Positions 62,593-64,000 of a DNA stretch of 64,000 bases are shown one piece after another. This DNA comes from Flavobacterium sp. ASV13 (lineage in GTDB: Bacteria; Bacteroidota; Bacteroidia; Flavobacteriales; Flavobacteriaceae). The stretch covers positions 186,001 to 250,000 of the forward strand of contig NZ_JQJY01000003.1 in the NCBI RefSeq assembly GCF_000745775.1, in the 5' to 3' direction. The notes below the pieces were generated by a model. The model saw only the letters and a list, made by a program, of their open reading frames with translations. It did not search any database and had not been told where the DNA came from. Numbering within the stretch: position 1 is the first letter of the stretch; every line of letters starts with the position of its first letter. The translations under genes and the position numbers were made by a program.

Positions 62593-64000
62593 ATGCGTCA
62601 ATACTTTACACTTTTCATCATTGGTTTAATTTTAGCTTTCAGTTCCTGCCGTACTGATTTTGACACTGTTGCCAGCACTGGAGATTTAAAGTTCTCAAAA
62701 GACACTGTTTATTTGGATACTGTTTTTAAAAACATTGGTTCAAGCACTTATCAATTGAAAGTGTATAACCGCAGTAAAAATGATATTTCAATTCCGATTA
62801 TTCAGTTGAAAAATGGATTGAATTCAAAATACAGAATGACCGTTGACGGAATGAGCGGAACAAATGGAAAGATTTTTAAAGATGTTACGCTTTTAGCAAA
62901 AGATAGTCTTTACATTTTTATAGAAACTACTGCAGACGTTACCGATGCTAATCCAACTGATTTTTTATATACCGATGAAATTCAGTTTGACAGCGGAGCC
63001 AATCTTCAAAAAGTAGCACTAGTTACCTTAATTCAGGATGCCATATTTCTTTATCCGAATCAAAATCCTGACGGCACAAAAGAGAAAATCAAAATTGACG
63101 GCAAAGAAGTTGATGGATTTTATCTGAATGAAAATGATGCCGTAAACGGAAACGAACTTCTTTTTACCAAACAAAAACCTTATGTTATTTATGGATACGC
63201 GGGTGTTCCAGAAAATAAAACCATAACTTTTGAAGCAGGTGCAAGAGTTCACTTTCATGCTAATTCTGGTTTGTATATTGCAAAAAATGCTTCTCTTCAA
63301 ATTAACGGAACTGTTTCAACAACCGAAAAACTAGAAAACGAAGTTATTTTTGAAGGCGATCGTTTAGAATCACTTTATTCTGATATTCCAGGACAATGGA
63401 ATTCGGTTATTCTTGAAAACGGAAACGCCAATCATTCCATCAATCATCTTACCTTAAAAAATGCCGTAACTGGTTTAGAAATAAGAAATACAACGAATAT
63501 TATTCCGATTAAAAGTAGTCAGTTTTATAATTTTGTGGAATATGGAATTCTAACTAAAAATGCCCGAATAAATGCAGAAAATTTAGTTATAAATTATGCC
63601 GGAATTGCGAGTTTATCTTGTCTTTATGGCGGTAATTACAGTTTTGTGCATTGTACATTCAATAACAATTGGCAAAACAGTTCTCATTTTGCAGTTAACT
63701 TGAGTAATAGTTTGGCAGGCGCAACGCCGGAAACAAATCCGCTTACACAAGCGACTTTCAATAACTGTATTATTTATGGCTCAGGCACAAACGAGTTTAA
63801 TTTAAGTAAAAATACCAATACCGCATTTGTTTATCAATTAAATAACTGTCTTCTAAAATTCAGTAGTTCGTCTACAAATCCTGATTATCAATTTAAAACA
63901 GATACACAACATTATAACAACATCATTTTGAATGAAAATCCGAAGTTTTATAATGTTAGTCAGAACAAATTCAACATTGATAAAACTTCATCCGCTTTCG
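62593..64000 (+). CDS. Beta-helix lipoprotein, 5' part (partial)
   Basis: At least 469 residues; open to the right edge. Lipobox AFSSCRT (Cys19). After about 180 residues with a SKDTVYLDTVFKNIGSS-type Ig-like stretch comes a right-handed parallel beta-helix region with repeated ITFEAGARVHFHAN, ENEVIFEGDRLE, NHSINHLTLKN and CTFNNN-type rungs. Such proteins are usually surface carbohydrate-active or adhesive, but no catalytic motif is in view. Start ATG at 62593, with TATTTTTA, a weak promoter-like box, about 20 bases before. Confidence 0.8.
   Translation, partial: MRQYFTLFIIGLILAFSSCRTDFDTVASTGDLKFSKDTVYLDTVFKNIGSSTYQLKVYNRSKNDISIPIIQLKNGLNSKYRMTVDGMSGTNGKIFKDVTLLAKDSLYIFIETTADVTDANPTDFLYTDEIQFDSGANLQKVALVTLIQDAIFLYPNQNPDGTKEKIKIDGKEVDGFYLNENDAVNGNELLFTKQKPYVIYGYAGVPENKTITFEAGARVHFHANSGLYIAKNASLQINGTVSTTEKLENEVIFEGDRLESLYSDIPGQWNSVILENGNANHSINHLTLKNAVTGLEIRNTTNIIPIKSSQFYNFVEYGILTKNARINAENLVINYAGIASLSCLYGGNYSFVHCTFNNNWQNSSHFAVNLSNSLAGATPETNPLTQATFNNCIIYGSGTNEFNLSKNTNTAFVYQLNNCLLKFSSSSTNPDYQFKTDTQHYNNIILNENPKFYNVSQNKFNIDKTSSAF

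Noticed and set aside
63028..63300. 90-residue minus-strand ORF near the right edge
   Set aside because: Antisense to the beta-helix lipoprotein frame, which has a signal peptide and repeat structure.

Overview
This window is chromosomal DNA from a member of the Bacteroidetes, most probably a Flavobacterium. The evidence is the low GC content, several promoter-like TAnnTTTG boxes of the Bacteroidetes type, a type IX secretion (T9SS) sorting domain on a giant secreted protein, a Rho factor with a very long disordered Asn/Lys-rich insert, a bacillithiol-type deacetylase, and many flavobacterial domain families (DUF3667, DUF4293, DUF4919, DUF1801). I see no prophage, IS element, rRNA or CRISPR array. 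There is one tRNA gene (His, GTG).

Layout. 0-4 kb: the 3' part of a penicillin-acylase-type hydrolase, a secreted dienelactone hydrolase, a DUF3667 membrane protein and an M28 lipoprotein peptidase. 4-14 kb: housekeeping genes (rho, a DUF4293 protein, a NarL-type two-component pair, a YfcE-like phosphoesterase, a flotillin-like protein, truA, an ABC half-transporter). 14-21 kb: a NUMOD4/HNH-like protein and a 1962-residue leucine-rich-repeat protein built from eight related modules. 21-28.8 kb: lpdA, an arginase-fold enzyme, a run of small hypothetical genes, and a tandem array of four small lipoproteins. 28.8-46 kb: a large M14 carboxypeptidase, then an accessory-looking run of small soluble enzymes (SRPBCC, NmrA, GNAT, DUF1801, VOC, 2H phosphoesterase, LOG, MBL fold, lactonase, serine hydrolase) with two AraC regulators. 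46-64 kb: a CPA2 antiporter, serine dehydratase, panB, a four-helix-bundle protein, an RluA-type synthase, an aldehyde dehydrogenase, a hybrid histidine kinase, a YpfJ-type metalloprotease, tRNA-His, bshB1, an isochorismate synthase with a hotdog thioesterase, and the start of a beta-helix lipoprotein.

The most unusual signal is between the genes. Several families of short-period or palindromic repeats fill intergenic gaps: an octamer family (CTTAGnnn), three heptamer families (TTGAAAC, TTGTTAA, ATTCCAA), a CGCAAAG family forming long palindromes, REP-like hairpins, and one 140-bp palindromic element. The GAAAC heptamers lie just upstream of five start codons, always with the GAAAC strand as the coding strand, and in one case the repeat appears to supply the start codon (TTG). 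In two loci a CGCAAAG palindrome and GAAAC heptamers sit together in the same order before the ATG. This recurrent 5'-leader architecture is the best candidate here for something undescribed.

Co-working sets are limited. The NarL-type regulator and kinase form a pair. Isochorismate synthase and the thioesterase suggest menaquinone synthesis. AraC/DoxX/deacetylase form a divergent unit. Most other genes look like independent or loosely co-transcribed units.
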